A stretch of 49,544 bases of DNA, taken from assembly GCA_910587485.1 (NCBI GenBank), contig CAJUKN010000020.1:1-49544 (forward strand), in the 5' to 3' direction. The notes below the pieces were generated by a model. The model saw only the letters and a program-made list of their open reading frames with translations, made no database searches and was not told where the DNA came from. The stretch comes from an uncultured Lachnospira sp. (lineage in GTDB: Bacteria > Bacillota > Clostridia > Lachnospirales > Lachnospiraceae). This document shows, in pieces, positions 42,392 to 49,544 of the stretch. A program made the position numbers and the translations under genes. Each line of letters opens with the position of its first letter. The first letter of the stretch is position 1.

Positions 42392-43228
42392 CTATACTGA
42401 AGCATATGTCCGTTCCATAAACTCTCTTGTCGCTACAGCATTTTCTGGTATTGTATTTTCTAATGTGCAATGAACATATGGTTTATGTTCCTTTATTTTT
42501 TTAAGAAGCAATGGATAATTTAATCCGCCTGTTCCTGCTGCAATAGATTTTAATTCACTGCCCTCAATAACATAATCTTTACAATGAACAACAGCAATTT
42601 CTTTTCCTAACAATGAAAATGCCTTCTCTATAATCTCATCTTGTTGTGGCAAATTTTCTACACATAATAAATTAACAGGGTCAAAAATAATCTGCAAATT
42701 AGGAGAATCAATCGCATCTAAAACTTTTCTTGCCCTCTCCACTGTACATACAATATGCTTCCAAACAGGTTCAATCGCTATAATCACGCCAAATTGTTCT
42801 GCATATTTTACAATTGGTTTCAGATTTTTTATAAATAGTTCTAACGCTTCTTCACTGTGATTGGCAGGTTCATACTTATATTCTTCATTAACTGCACCTG
42901 TCTCTGTCCCAACAACACCACAACCCAAAATGCTTGCAAATCGAATATGTGTCATATACTTTTCAACAATTTTTTTGTGCTGTTCGGGATTTGGATTGCA
43001 AAGATTCAAATAACAGCCCAAAACAGCTATATCCACTTTATTCTCTGCACACAATTCTTTCATATACATAGCAAGCCCTGGAGTCATTGTCTCTATCTCT
43101 GGCTTAAACTCCTTAATTGACTTGCTTAATGCAATGTGCATACAGTGAAATCCTTGTTTGCGAATATTTGGAATCAACTCCTCCAATGGTGCGTACTTAA
43201 CATCATGCGCTCTTATACCAATTCTCAT
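42392..43228 (-). CDS. sugar phosphate isomerase/epimerase-like TIM-barrel protein
   Basis: 278 residues. AP-endonuclease-2/xylose-isomerase-like TIM barrel: VDIAVLGCYLNLCNPNPEQ near the front, VIIAIEPVWKH, IIFDPVNLLC and the metal-binding His/Glu in VVHCKDYVIEG. Probably an isomerase or epimerase of a sugar acid; substrate unknown. It overlaps nothing but is nine bases ahead of relA. A 135-base gap separates it from the large carbohydrate-active-like gene upstream, which may share its pathway. Confidence 0.84.
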   Translation of the reverse strand: MRIGIRAHDVKYAPLEELIPNIRKQGFHCMHIALSKSIKEFKPEIETMTPGLAMYMKELCAENKVDIAVLGCYLNLCNPNPEQHKKIVEKYMTHIRFASILGCGVVGTETGAVNEEYKYEPANHSEEALELFIKNLKPIVKYAEQFGVIIAIEPVWKHIVCTVERARKVLDAIDSPNLQIIFDPVNLLCVENLPQQDEIIEKAFSLLGKEIAVVHCKDYVIEGSELKSIAAGTGGLNYPLLLKKIKEHKPYVHCTLENTIPENAVATREFMERTYASV

Positions 43229-43363
43229 AACGCTCTCCTGCCTTTCATCATCTATATAATTTACTATTCCATGTTATTAAAAATGATTTTACTACGTTTC
43301 GCCCTATTCGTCAAACAAATACGTTATGATTCAACCTGCTTGTAAAATAATCTATTTTTCATA

Positions 43364-45727
43364 TTAATAGGCAATATCATTATCTGAAATAGCTTTATAA
43401 TACGTAATTAACGGTATAAAGCTTTGAGCAAATGTTTTTGTACTCTCTCCTGCACAGATAACGGCATCTTCTTCAATACGTTTTATCCCATTAGTAGAAG
43501 ATGCTTTTACTTGTAATACAGTACTAAATGTTTTAAGTCCTGCCTTAAGATATTTGGTGTCACCTGTAAGTTCATATGCGATTGTGAGTGCTTCTAAAAG
43601 CAATGTATTATTTCCCAAGCGCTGAATACTTGGCAGCTCCTTGTAATAAAATAACCCACAATTTGTCATACCATTTTCAATTAAGTCATCCACTTCTCGA
43701 ATTATCATCTGTTTGATATCCTCACGTGGAAAAACTCTGTAATATCTCATCACGCTGCCTATCGCAACAGATATCATAAAGCCCACTCGAATAGCTGTAT
43801 TATCTGTATATGGAGCAAGCCAGCTTCCATATTCATCTTCCCACTTCTTAAAACTGTCAATAATCCACTCGGACTTTTTAAGCCACTTTTCATCGTATGT
43901 TTCCACATAAAGCGCAGTCAGCGTTCTAAGCGCCCAGCCTGTCTCTCTTGCATTAGCTTCACCGGGCGTTGCATACATTGGTGTATCAAGAAGTCTTAAC
44001 ACATTATCGCCTATCCCTATTGCTGTTTCTAAACCTCTCTCATCTCCTGTAAAATGATAATAATCTAACAATCCCTCACACCATTCATGCGAGCAAACCA
44101 TCAAACCATTTTTACAATGCCCTGCTGTGTGTTCCCATTGACCACCAACATAAAGCGGATTATCACTGTAATGGCACACATCAATATCCATCCAGTGTGT
44201 GGCAGTTACTATCAAATAATCCAAAAATCTTCGGATGCCTGTTCTTGCATATATTAACGCACAGGCATGTGGAAAATCATATTCATTATTGCTCCATACT
44301 ACTTTACCATTACCACGTCCCTGTGTTGTATAATTCGCATCCCATGTATCACCCCAGTTTAACATACCATAGCATCTCGCATGGGCATCACAGCTTGATA
44401 TAAGTGCTATCTCTACATCATCATCTAGCTTATCTGGAAATACATCTATACATACATTGGCATTTTTAAATACATCTGATGAAATATAGGGTCTATCAGG
44501 CATTTGATAGATAAGACTTCTATTGTCCAATTCTAAAATGCTTTCACTGGCACTGTGAAAGTGCATTAAAAATTTCTGTTCTCTTGCCATACCCGGCTGC
44601 ATAATAACATCATTGAACCCTTCTGGCACTAATAGAATTGCTATTCCAGCATCACATGATTTAATGGCTTTTGGATAATTTTGATGTGCCTGATATACTG
44701 TTATACATAATCCGCCATCACTATCCGTTCTATCTGCCATAAATGTACCATACAACACTTCTGCATAATGTTCATTTGCTTCCTTTACTAGCATTTGGTC
44801 ACTAATAAAGCGATTAACCTCTTGTCCGTTTTTTCCAATATAAAAATCAGTCTTATAATTAGATATTCCTACCAATGTCCGCACTTCAGAAACAGGTGCT
44901 TTTTTCTCTAACATATCTAGTTCATGGATTCCTCTTGTATGAAAAATAGGACCTTCTTCCATTGAATTATCTAAGAGTTGGTCACCACAACCTGTTGAAT
45001 CGGGCTTTTCTGCAAATTCCATAACCGACAAAAAATCATCTAAATTGGATTCTTTATCCGCCTTTGCGTAAAATACCAACGAAGCAATTTTTAATTCATC
45101 ACTGCTTGTATTGATTATTTTATATGAAATTTCTATCCATTCTTTATCCTTAAATGCGGTTATTCTCACTTCAAAATCAATATATTTTCCTTCTGACGAT
45201 ATATTGCTTCCTTGTGCGGCAAGAATGGTGCATACTGCTCCTGTTTCTATAATACGCCATTGGTCTATTTTAATATCATATGTATGATGAAAACCATCTT
45301 TTAAATAAGGTCCTTCAAAATGACTTGATGTATATACTTTATTACCATCATCAACAGAATTTAGAATAGAACTGCTGTGATTTTTTACAGAAAATGCAAT
45401 TTTTCCCGTGTTGACAACATATCCGTCCTCTGTATCTTTAACATCCATATCATCACTTTTTAAAGGAGAATGATAATTAAAATCACAAACAACTTTTGCT
45501 TTTTTATTTGCAGGAAGGTCTGCCATAAACCGAACAAAAATATAGCGTATTGAGCCATCTTGATGCCTTGATGTCACCTTCGCTTGTATTGGCACTGCCT
45601 TATCTTCTTGTATAATTGCCAGTCCATCAAGGCTATTTAACATTCCTTCTTTAACAGGAATTGCAATACTGCATGGTTCCTTTATTCTTGGATACCGATA
45701 CAATTTATCAAAAAAAATATCTACCAT
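43364..45727 (-). CDS. RIFT-barrel/YetA-like protein, putative exo-rhamnogalacturonan lyase relative
   Basis: About 787 residues, no signal peptide. N-terminal beta domain (IAIPVKEGMLNSLDGLAIIQ, RHQDGSIRYIFVRF: the DGSIR(W/Y) pattern is typical), a middle beta domain with GYVVNTGKIAFSV, and an (alpha/alpha) C-terminal barrel with HYSDNPLYVGGQWEHTAGH and SHEWCEGLLDYYH. This is the PcRGLX/YetA layout, seen in exo-rhamnogalacturonan lyases and related putative polysaccharide lyases. Cytoplasmic location suggests it acts on imported oligosaccharides. ATG 45727 follows AAAGGG by six bases; the longer TTG start lacks spacing. It may work with the downstream isomerase-like protein. Confidence 0.72.
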   Translation of the reverse strand: MVDIFFDKLYRYPRIKEPCSIAIPVKEGMLNSLDGLAIIQEDKAVPIQAKVTSRHQDGSIRYIFVRFMADLPANKKAKVVCDFNYHSPLKSDDMDVKDTEDGYVVNTGKIAFSVKNHSSSILNSVDDGNKVYTSSHFEGPYLKDGFHHTYDIKIDQWRIIETGAVCTILAAQGSNISSEGKYIDFEVRITAFKDKEWIEISYKIINTSSDELKIASLVFYAKADKESNLDDFLSVMEFAEKPDSTGCGDQLLDNSMEEGPIFHTRGIHELDMLEKKAPVSEVRTLVGISNYKTDFYIGKNGQEVNRFISDQMLVKEANEHYAEVLYGTFMADRTDSDGGLCITVYQAHQNYPKAIKSCDAGIAILLVPEGFNDVIMQPGMAREQKFLMHFHSASESILELDNRSLIYQMPDRPYISSDVFKNANVCIDVFPDKLDDDVEIALISSCDAHARCYGMLNWGDTWDANYTTQGRGNGKVVWSNNEYDFPHACALIYARTGIRRFLDYLIVTATHWMDIDVCHYSDNPLYVGGQWEHTAGHCKNGLMVCSHEWCEGLLDYYHFTGDERGLETAIGIGDNVLRLLDTPMYATPGEANARETGWALRTLTALYVETYDEKWLKKSEWIIDSFKKWEDEYGSWLAPYTDNTAIRVGFMISVAIGSVMRYYRVFPREDIKQMIIREVDDLIENGMTNCGLFYYKELPSIQRLGNNTLLLEALTIAYELTGDTKYLKAGLKTFSTVLQVKASSTNGIKRIEEDAVICAGESTKTFAQSFIPLITYYKAISDNDIAY

Positions 45728-45890
45728 AAGCAACCCTTTCTTACTATTTATACTTGTTTTTTTGCTATATTCATACTATCATACTATTTTTTTGTTATCT
45801 ACTTTTTCCTTAATGTGCTAAAATGTTATTTACAGATATATTGTCACCTTTTGAATTTCGCTATATAATATAAAAAGTGGACAAACTTAT

Positions 45891-45941
45891 TTGCTAAATT
45901 TGATTTGATAACTTATTATTCAACATGTTTAAAAACATGTT
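45891..45941 (+). promoter_or_regulatory. nrdG promoter with palindrome at the start site
   Basis: TTGCTA (45891-45896), 17 bases, TATTAT (45914-45919). Immediately after it, where RNA should begin, is the palindrome AACATGTTT-AA-AAACATGTT (45922-45941), a plausible operator. It does not match the NrdR box I know. It could alternatively be a small terminator, since TTTTT follows. Confidence 0.6.
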
Positions 45942-46007
45942 TTTATAAAATAAAAAGTTATAAACCATTTTTTATTAAAAGTAAAGACATAGAAATGGAG
46001 GATAACT

Positions 46008-46529
46008 ATGAATTATGCTGAAATAAAATATTGTGATGTTGCCAATGGTCCGGGTGTAAGGACTTCTCTTTTTGTAAGTGGCTGTACACATCACTGCAAA
46101 GGCTGTTTTAATGAGATTGCTTGGGATTTTAACTACGGACAACCTTTCACACAAGAAACAATAAATACAATTATTGATTCATTAAAGCCAGATTATATAG
46201 CAGGTCTTACGCTTCTTGGTGGTGAACCGTTTGAACACTGCAATCAAATAGGACTTCTTCCCCTTGTAAAAAAGGTTAAAGAGCTTTATCCCCACAAGGA
46301 TATTTGGTGTTTTACAGGATATTTATTTGATAAAGAAATTATTGAAAACATGTGCCAACAATGGAAGGAGACAAAAGAATTTCTCTCTTTTATTGATGTA
46401 CTTGTTGACGGACGATTTGAACAAGAACTTGCCAATATGATGCTTCCCTTTAAAGGTTCTGAAAATCAACGAACGATTCTTGTTAAGGAATCGTTACAAG
46501 CAGGCAACATTTGTCTGTATCCATTTTAA
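46008..46529 (+). CDS. nrdG: anaerobic ribonucleotide reductase activating protein
   Basis: 173 residues; radical-SAM enzyme that generates the glycyl radical of NrdD. Cluster motif SGCTHHCKGCFN (CxxxCxxC), and downstream TLLGGEPFEHCNQ, FTGYLFDKEI, VDGRFEQ. The partner nrdD is not in the window. Ribosome binding site TGGAGG. It heads a short cluster with dut (57-base gap) and an MgtC-like gene. Confidence 0.93.
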   Translation: MNYAEIKYCDVANGPGVRTSLFVSGCTHHCKGCFNEIAWDFNYGQPFTQETINTIIDSLKPDYIAGLTLLGGEPFEHCNQIGLLPLVKKVKELYPHKDIWCFTGYLFDKEIIENMCQQWKETKEFLSFIDVLVDGRFEQELANMMLPFKGSENQRTILVKESLQAGNICLYPF

Positions 46530-46586
46530 AAAGAAACATAAAATTTTAGTTTTCTAATTATAAATGAAGAAAGGATTATTACAATT

Positions 46587-47030
46587 ATGAAACAAGATGT
46601 AAAAATTAAAAAATTATCTTCACAGGCAATCATTCCAACATATGGCACCGAATTTTCAGCCGGCGCTGATTTATATGCGTGTATGGAAAATCCTATTACT
46701 ATTCACCCAAACGAAACACAATTTATACATACAGGCATCGCATTAGAAATTCCTATTGACCTTGTTGGTCTTGTGTATGCCAGAAGTGGTATGGCATGTA
46801 AAAAAGGTGTTGCGCCTGCCAATAAAGTTGGTGTAATTGATTCAGACTACAGAGGCGAAATTATGGTTGCTTTATACAATCATTCAAATGAACCATTAGA
46901 AATAAGTCATGGTGACCGAATTGCACAACTCGTTTTAACTCCATATGTTACTGCTTCATTTATAGAAACAGATTCATTAGAAGATTCTAAACGAGGAAAT
47001 GGAGGATTTGGCTCTACTGGAAGAAAATAA
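46587..47030 (+). CDS. dut: dUTP diphosphatase
   Basis: 147 residues. The five trimeric dUTPase motifs are all present: GAGADLYA-type (AGADLYACM), YARSGMA, GVIDSDYRGEI, GDRIAQLV and C-terminal RGNGGFGSTGRK. Removes dUTP and supplies dUMP. It sits with nrdG, both concerned with deoxynucleotide supply, and the ribosome binding site is AAGGA. Confidence 0.96.
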   Translation: MKQDVKIKKLSSQAIIPTYGTEFSAGADLYACMENPITIHPNETQFIHTGIALEIPIDLVGLVYARSGMACKKGVAPANKVGVIDSDYRGEIMVALYNHSNEPLEISHGDRIAQLVLTPYVTASFIETDSLEDSKRGNGGFGSTGRK

Positions 47031-47056
47031 ATTTTTTTATAGAAAGGTTCATTTGT

Positions 47057-47737
47057 ATGATTTTAGAAAATATCCCTTTGCTTCACGAACTAAATACAAC
47101 ATCCATTGCACTTAGGTTATTGCTTGCTTTATTACTAGGTGGTTTTCTTGGCATTGAGCGAGAACAAAAACAACATCCTGCTGGATTTAGAACCTATATC
47201 GTTGTATGTCTTGGCTCTGCATTGGCAAGTATAACAAATATCTATTTAACTATTTCTATTGGCGGAAGTGATGCTGCAAGAATACCTGCTGGTGTTGTTA
47301 GTGGAGTTGGCTTTCTTGGTGCAGGAACAATCCTTGTAACACGCTCTAATCATATTAAAGGTCTTACTACTGCTGCTGGATTATGGTGTTGTGCATGTAT
47401 TGGTGTTGCTGTTGGTTCTGGATTCTATTCAGGTGCTATTATTTGTTCCATTGTCATTGTATTTTCATTAAGAATGTTATCTATTGTAGATAAATCATTT
47501 ATGAAATATAATAAATATTTATCATTATATGTTGAATATGAACAGCCTGATTTTATTCAAGGACTTTTTAATTATTGCAGAGTAAATGACTTTGAATTAA
47601 AAAATTTAGAACTTCTTAACTCAAGAAATACTGGAACAAAAGCAGCAACATTTACTATAAAAGTAAAAGAACCTTCTTTAAAGAAAAAAGTTGTTGAAAA
47701 TTTATATGATATGGAAGGAGTTTTGTTGATTATATAA
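47057..47737 (+). CDS. MgtC/SapB-family membrane protein
   Basis: 226 residues. Four to five membrane helices in the first 140 residues with the family signature LLLGGFLGIEREQKQHPAGFRTY, then a cytoplasmic C-terminal ACT-like tail (150-226). Members are linked to magnesium homeostasis or to inhibition of membrane enzymes; the role here is unknown. Weak ribosome binding site AAAGG nine bases upstream. It follows dut by 26 bases. Confidence 0.9.
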   Translation: MILENIPLLHELNTTSIALRLLLALLLGGFLGIEREQKQHPAGFRTYIVVCLGSALASITNIYLTISIGGSDAARIPAGVVSGVGFLGAGTILVTRSNHIKGLTTAAGLWCCACIGVAVGSGFYSGAIICSIVIVFSLRMLSIVDKSFMKYNKYLSLYVEYEQPDFIQGLFNYCRVNDFELKNLELLNSRNTGTKAATFTIKVKEPSLKKKVVENLYDMEGVLLII

Positions 47738-47791
47738 CTTTTTATTATATAATATATTAGTGATAATAATTTTCTTTCCAAAAAATGCTAA

Positions 47792-47827
47792 AAATAGTGA
47801 GACTATTTTACAACAGCCTCACTATTT
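47792..47827. terminator. terminator between convergent genes
   Basis: AAATAGTGAG (47792-47801) and CTCACTATTT (47818-47827) form a 10-bp stem with a 16-nt loop, followed by ATTAAT. It closes the nrdG-dut-mgtC transcript and may also act on the minus-strand surface protein gene. Confidence 0.75.
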
Positions 47828-47844
47828 ATTAATCTATAGTACTA

Positions 47845-49544
47845 TTATTTTCCTAATGTTACACTCATACCTGCAAGATGTTTTAGTAATATTATCGCAT
47901 CTTGTATATTTATATCTCCATCTGTATTGACATCACTTGCTGCAAGATTGATTTTTAATTCTTTTATGCCTGCAAGATGTTTCTTTAAAATAATACCATC
48001 TTGTACATTAATTGAACCATCTGCATTGATATCACCATATTTAATTTTCTCTATTAAATGTGTCAACTTTGTTCCACAATCCGGACAAACTGCTTCTTCA
48101 AGACCTTCTTCTGTAACTGTAGGTGCTTTTGTCACTTTATAATCACTATCTTTTACATTTGTATGTGTACATACAAGCTTATCAACTACACGTGTCAACT
48201 TTGTTCCACAATCTGGACAAACTGCTTCTTCAAGACCTTCTTCTGCAACTGTAGGTGCTTTTGTTACTTTATAATCACTATCTTTTACATTTGTATGAAC
48301 ACATGCAACATTAATACCTCCAGCAACTTCTGTAATATTTGTAATTTCTGGTGTTCCAAAATCTGCAGTAGCTGCAATTAAAACTTTAATATTAATTGGA
48401 TTAAGATTTATCTTAGCCTCATTAAGTACATCAAATGTTATAATAACAACCTGACCTCCTGTAATTTTACCTATTGATGTAGCATCAAGATATCTAATAC
48501 AACCTTCTGATATTTTCTCTGTATTAATTATAGGTTGTGACAACTTAAATTCACCTTCAACAACCTTTGTTGCTTTTAATGCAGTTGAATCCCATGTAAT
48601 TTCAAACACTAAAGCCCCTATATTAATCTTACTTGGATTTTCAATATTCACTGCAACTTGTACACCTTTATCACCCTGTTTTGCCTCTACTGTATCAACT
48701 GATACTTTAAGTGAAGTTTGAATTGATGTATTTGGCAGTCTAATACCACCACTTACTTCTGTAATATCTGTAATCGCTGGCGCTAAATTATCCCCCTCTG
48801 GTGTTGATGATGCTGCTGATAAAACTTTAACCTCAATTGAATTAAGACCTTCCTTAGCCTCGTTAAGTACATCAAATGTCATAAGAATAGCTTGACCCTC
48901 TGCAGTTTTACCTATTGATGAAGCATCAGCATAACCAATAAATCCTTCTGATATCCTCTCTGTATTAATTGTTGGTGTTTCTGATAACATAAATTCACCC
49001 TTAACAGCCTTTGTTGCTTTTAATACAGTTGAATCCCATGTAATCTCAAACACTAAAGCCCCTATATTAATCTTACTTGGATTTTCAATATTCACTGCAA
49101 CTTGTACACCTTTATCACCCTGTTTTGCCTCTACTGTATCAACTGATACTTTAAGTGAAGTTTGAATTGATGTATTTGGCAGTCTAATACCACCACTTAC
49201 TTCTGTAATATCTGTAATCGCTGGCGCTAAATTATCCCCCTCTGGTGTTGATGATGCTGCTGATAAAACTTTAACCTCAATTGAATTAAGACCTTCCTTA
49301 GCTTCGTCAAGTACATCAAATGTCATAAGGATAACTTGACCCTCTGCAGTTTTACCTATTGCTGAAGCATCAGCATAACCAATAAATCCTTCTGATATCC
49401 TCTCTGTATTAATTACTGGTGTTTCTGATAACATAAATTCACCTTCAACAGCATTTATTGCTTTTAATGCAGTTGAATCCCATGTAATTTCAAACACTAA
49501 AGCCCCTATATTAATCTTACTTGGATTTTCAATATTCACTGCAA
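47845..49544 (-). CDS. cohesin- and dockerin-containing surface protein (partial, N-terminus outside window)
   Basis: At least 564 residues in frame, continuing past the window edge. Three cohesin-like modules of 148 residues (the outer one cut), each with an INIGALVFEITWDST strand and a GEFMLSE-type loop; the third is more divergent (GEFKLSQ). Two 44-residue His/Cys repeats follow (CVHTNVKDSDYKVTKAPT, then CPDCGTKLT). The end is a type I dockerin: GDINADGSINVQDGIILKKH and SDVNTDGDINIQDAIILLKH, each with the Ca-binding D-x-N-x-D-G pattern. Cohesin plus dockerin in one chain suggests a scaffold-like adaptor or self-associating surface protein. The true start is not visible. Confidence 0.88.
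   Translation of the reverse strand, partial: AVNIENPSKINIGALVFEITWDSTALKAINAVEGEFMLSETPVINTERISEGFIGYADASAIGKTAEGQVILMTFDVLDEAKEGLNSIEVKVLSAASSTPEGDNLAPAITDITEVSGGIRLPNTSIQTSLKVSVDTVEAKQGDKGVQVAVNIENPSKINIGALVFEITWDSTVLKATKAVKGEFMLSETPTINTERISEGFIGYADASSIGKTAEGQAILMTFDVLNEAKEGLNSIEVKVLSAASSTPEGDNLAPAITDITEVSGGIRLPNTSIQTSLKVSVDTVEAKQGDKGVQVAVNIENPSKINIGALVFEITWDSTALKATKVVEGEFKLSQPIINTEKISEGCIRYLDATSIGKITGGQVVIITFDVLNEAKINLNPINIKVLIAATADFGTPEITNITEVAGGINVACVHTNVKDSDYKVTKAPTVAEEGLEEAVCPDCGTKLTRVVDKLVCTHTNVKDSDYKVTKAPTVTEEGLEEAVCPDCGTKLTHLIEKIKYGDINADGSINVQDGIILKKHLAGIKELKINLAASDVNTDGDINIQDAIILLKHLAGMSVTLGK
48040..48303 (-). repeat. 132-bp tandem repeat (two copies) encoding His/Cys repeats
   Basis: 48040-48171 and 48172-48303 are nearly identical and encode 44-residue repeats with HTNVKDSDY, VTKAPTV, EEGLEEAVCPDCGTKLT. 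Each has a Cys/His pair and CPDCG, suggesting a metal-binding knot. Similar C-C repeats occur in clostridial surface proteins. Confidence 0.85.
48611..49544 (-). repeat. 444-bp tandem repeats encoding cohesin-like modules
   Basis: The sequence aaagccccta recurs starting at 48611, 49055 and 49499, i.e. at 444-base (148-codon) steps. The units starting at 48611 and 49055 are nearly identical and the third is cut by the edge. The repeats are in one reading frame. Confidence 0.9.

Overview
The window looks like chromosomal DNA from a low-G+C Gram-positive anaerobe of the class Clostridia, most likely the family Lachnospiraceae. The reasons are AT-rich intergenic DNA, strong AGGAGG-type ribosome binding sites, a Spo0A-type regulator, HemZ, a DUF1653 protein, an AICAR formyltransferase paired with an archaeal-type IMP cyclohydrolase instead of fused PurH, and a cohesin/dockerin protein at the right edge. 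This placement is inference; there is no rRNA in the window. I saw no tRNA, CRISPR array, intact insertion sequence or prophage.

Layout. Positions 1-4343 (minus strand) are accessory: a small secreted cysteine-containing protein followed by at least three tandem copies of a 955-bp unit, each with one lipoprotein gene (the last copy is cut by the window edge), then small membrane, zinc-ribbon and unknown proteins. Positions 4605-7095 (plus) hold a Spo0A-like response regulator and a GHKL histidine kinase. Positions 7125-10459 (minus) are citrate synthase, a small lipoprotein and RecQ. Positions 10666-14025 mix a DUF1653 protein overlapping a zinc-dependent phospholipase C-like protein, an FGE-like protein, an MreB-like fragment protein and the decayed remains of an IS200/IS605 element. 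Positions 14211-22873 hold a PHP phosphoesterase, the two last steps of purine synthesis, PheA, a chemoreceptor, a zinc-ribbon protein with a Gln/Asn/Gly/Tyr-rich repeat, and a DUF5050-like protein.

Positions 23185-31302 are dominated by arginine synthesis. argC-argJ-argB-argD run leftwards, followed by an overlapping orphan solute-binding lipoprotein, and argG runs rightwards. The shared control region carries ARG-box-like repeats next to two recognisable promoters. This set takes N-acetylglutamyl phosphate precursors to ornithine and citrulline to argininosuccinate; argF and argH are not in the window.

Positions 31443-43228 (minus) are mostly housekeeping: glyA, a second chemoreceptor with a Lys-rich cytoplasmic head, aspS, an HD-GYP protein overlapping hemZ, an MBL-fold hydrolase, the (p)ppGpp synthetase/hydrolase and a sugar isomerase-like protein. 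Positions 43364-45727 are a large RIFT-barrel/YetA-like putative carbohydrate-active protein. Positions 46008-47737 (plus) are nrdG, dut and an MgtC-like protein. The right edge is a partial surface protein built from near-identical cohesin-like repeats, two His/Cys repeats and a C-terminal dockerin.

The best candidates for something new are the secreted protein plus mosaic tandem lipoprotein array at the left edge, the Spo0A-like/GHKL pair, the IS200/IS605 remnant whose guide-RNA-like end lies at the start of an MreB-like protein lacking its nucleotide-binding motif, and a shared promoter element in front of the first chemoreceptor and the repeat-rich membrane protein. Start sites were moved inwards where a ribosome binding site clearly favours an internal codon; such changes are stated in each entry.
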